Source: Oegoconia quadripuncta (lineage: Eukaryota; Arthropoda; Insecta; Lepidoptera; Autostichidae). Taken from it: 64,000 nt of DNA. Positions 63,273 to 64,000 of this stretch are shown in pieces. The first letter of the stretch is position 1; the number at the start of each line of letters is the position of its first letter. The notes beneath the pieces are model-generated. The model searched no databases. It saw nothing but the letters and a program-made list of their open reading frames with translations, and was not told the DNA's origin. Position numbers and translations under genes: made by a program. The stretch covers positions 15,409,731 to 15,473,730 of the forward strand of contig OX438758.1 in the NCBI GenBank assembly GCA_949316235.1. The letters run 5' to 3'.

Positions 63273-64000
63273 CTCAGTGACTGCGAGTTAGGCAATTCTT
63301 CACAATATTTCTTTTGAAAGAAACAAGTCTTCCAAGGAATATGTCAACATCATTAAAAGGGCATACACGAACAAGGAATCTATTTTCGGTATAGTTACGT
63401 TTTGCCGAAATTAAATTTTAAATAGATGTAAATTGCAGTGCTTGAACTAGAAATCACAGTACTAACTAGTACCTACCTACTTCTTATAAAATACGCGGAG
63501 CATTTTCCGTACCAATTTCAAGACGGTTTATGCGTTCAAGTATTATACATACCTTCATAGACAATAGAAGTCTTTGCATGTACTCGAAGAATAAAAAAGA
63601 AAGTCCCTTTAGTTAACTTTCTCTGAAAACGTGACGTGCCATCATGTCCTGTCGTAGACCGTCCTTTGAATGTTTAACATCGTATTGTCATAAAACTCTT
63701 GCAAGTATAAGAAATGTACCACAGACAAAGAAAAAAAGAAAGAATACTCTGTATAATGGAAGTGAAGCCGCTCACCGTGACGATTTTTACACACGTTTAC
63801 GTACATGTGCTCATGAAAAGGTAACAGATCGCATAGTCCCGCGCTGCGATAACTCACATATGTTTAGAAAAGTGACTTCACTTTACTTTATATAAGGGCA
63901 CTGTCTTTTTTTTCATAGTCTGAGCAACATGTTGAAAATAAAGGCATTGTAAGTAAATATAGGAATAGCAACATACAAAAGGGTAGGCCCTTACCTACCA
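63273..64000. other. Intergenic to window end
   Basis: Overlapping short frames at 63642-63895 carry no domain. The last bases, TAGGCCCTTACCTA (63984-63997), resemble the MITE-I terminus, so another copy may start at the edge. Confidence 0.35.

Overview
The window reads as nuclear DNA of a lepidopteran (moth or butterfly). It is AT-rich, has GT-AG introns, contains no bacterial-type gene packing, and is dominated by interspersed repeats: tRNA-headed SINEs with B boxes, 5'-truncated non-LTR retrotransposons with short microsatellite tails, and small TIR elements with TA target duplications. Repeat names used here (SINE-A, SINE-B, SINE-C, SINE-G, MITE-E, MITE-I, LINE-N, LINE-K, RET-F, DUP-T and so on) are local labels for families seen to recur inside the window; they are not database names.

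Only one protein-coding host gene is well supported: a three-exon plus-strand gene at 36420-38582 for a 99-residue secreted precursor ending in a dibasic site, an eight-cysteine knottin-like peptide and a C-terminal Gly for amidation. It matches the insect agatoxin-like peptide family (annotated in other insects as U8-agatoxin-Ao1a-like), a neuroendocrine peptide and not a venom component. Its first coding exon starts with a splice acceptor, so a 5' UTR exon must lie upstream. A TATA box with a consensus splice donor at 24234-24367 is one possible, unproven, candidate.

Layout: 1-11 kb holds nested DNA transposons, SINEs and old LINE ends. 11-23 kb holds a Harbinger-like TIR element, a broken LINE reverse transcriptase (13.5-15.0 kb), nested SINE/MITE insertions and a perfect 34-bp hairpin. 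23-36 kb is repeat-scattered intergenic DNA. 36-39 kb is the agatoxin-like gene, with repeats in its first intron. 39-50 kb is a LINE graveyard (RTE-type and Jockey/CR1-type pieces nested in each other) with an inverted duplication (DUP-T) of a segment at 26.5-27.0 kb. 50-64 kb holds more SINE/MITE copies, a second RET-F retroposon, a cluster of GAAnnTTC dyads and four copies in all of MITE-I.

No CRISPR array, operon, rRNA gene or functional tRNA gene was found; every tRNA-like B box sits in a repeat. Most short open frames are chance frames or pieces of repeats. Coordinates of repeat edges are good to about 5-20 bases where no target duplication is stated. Family calls resting on memory of lepidopteran repeats are marked as such.
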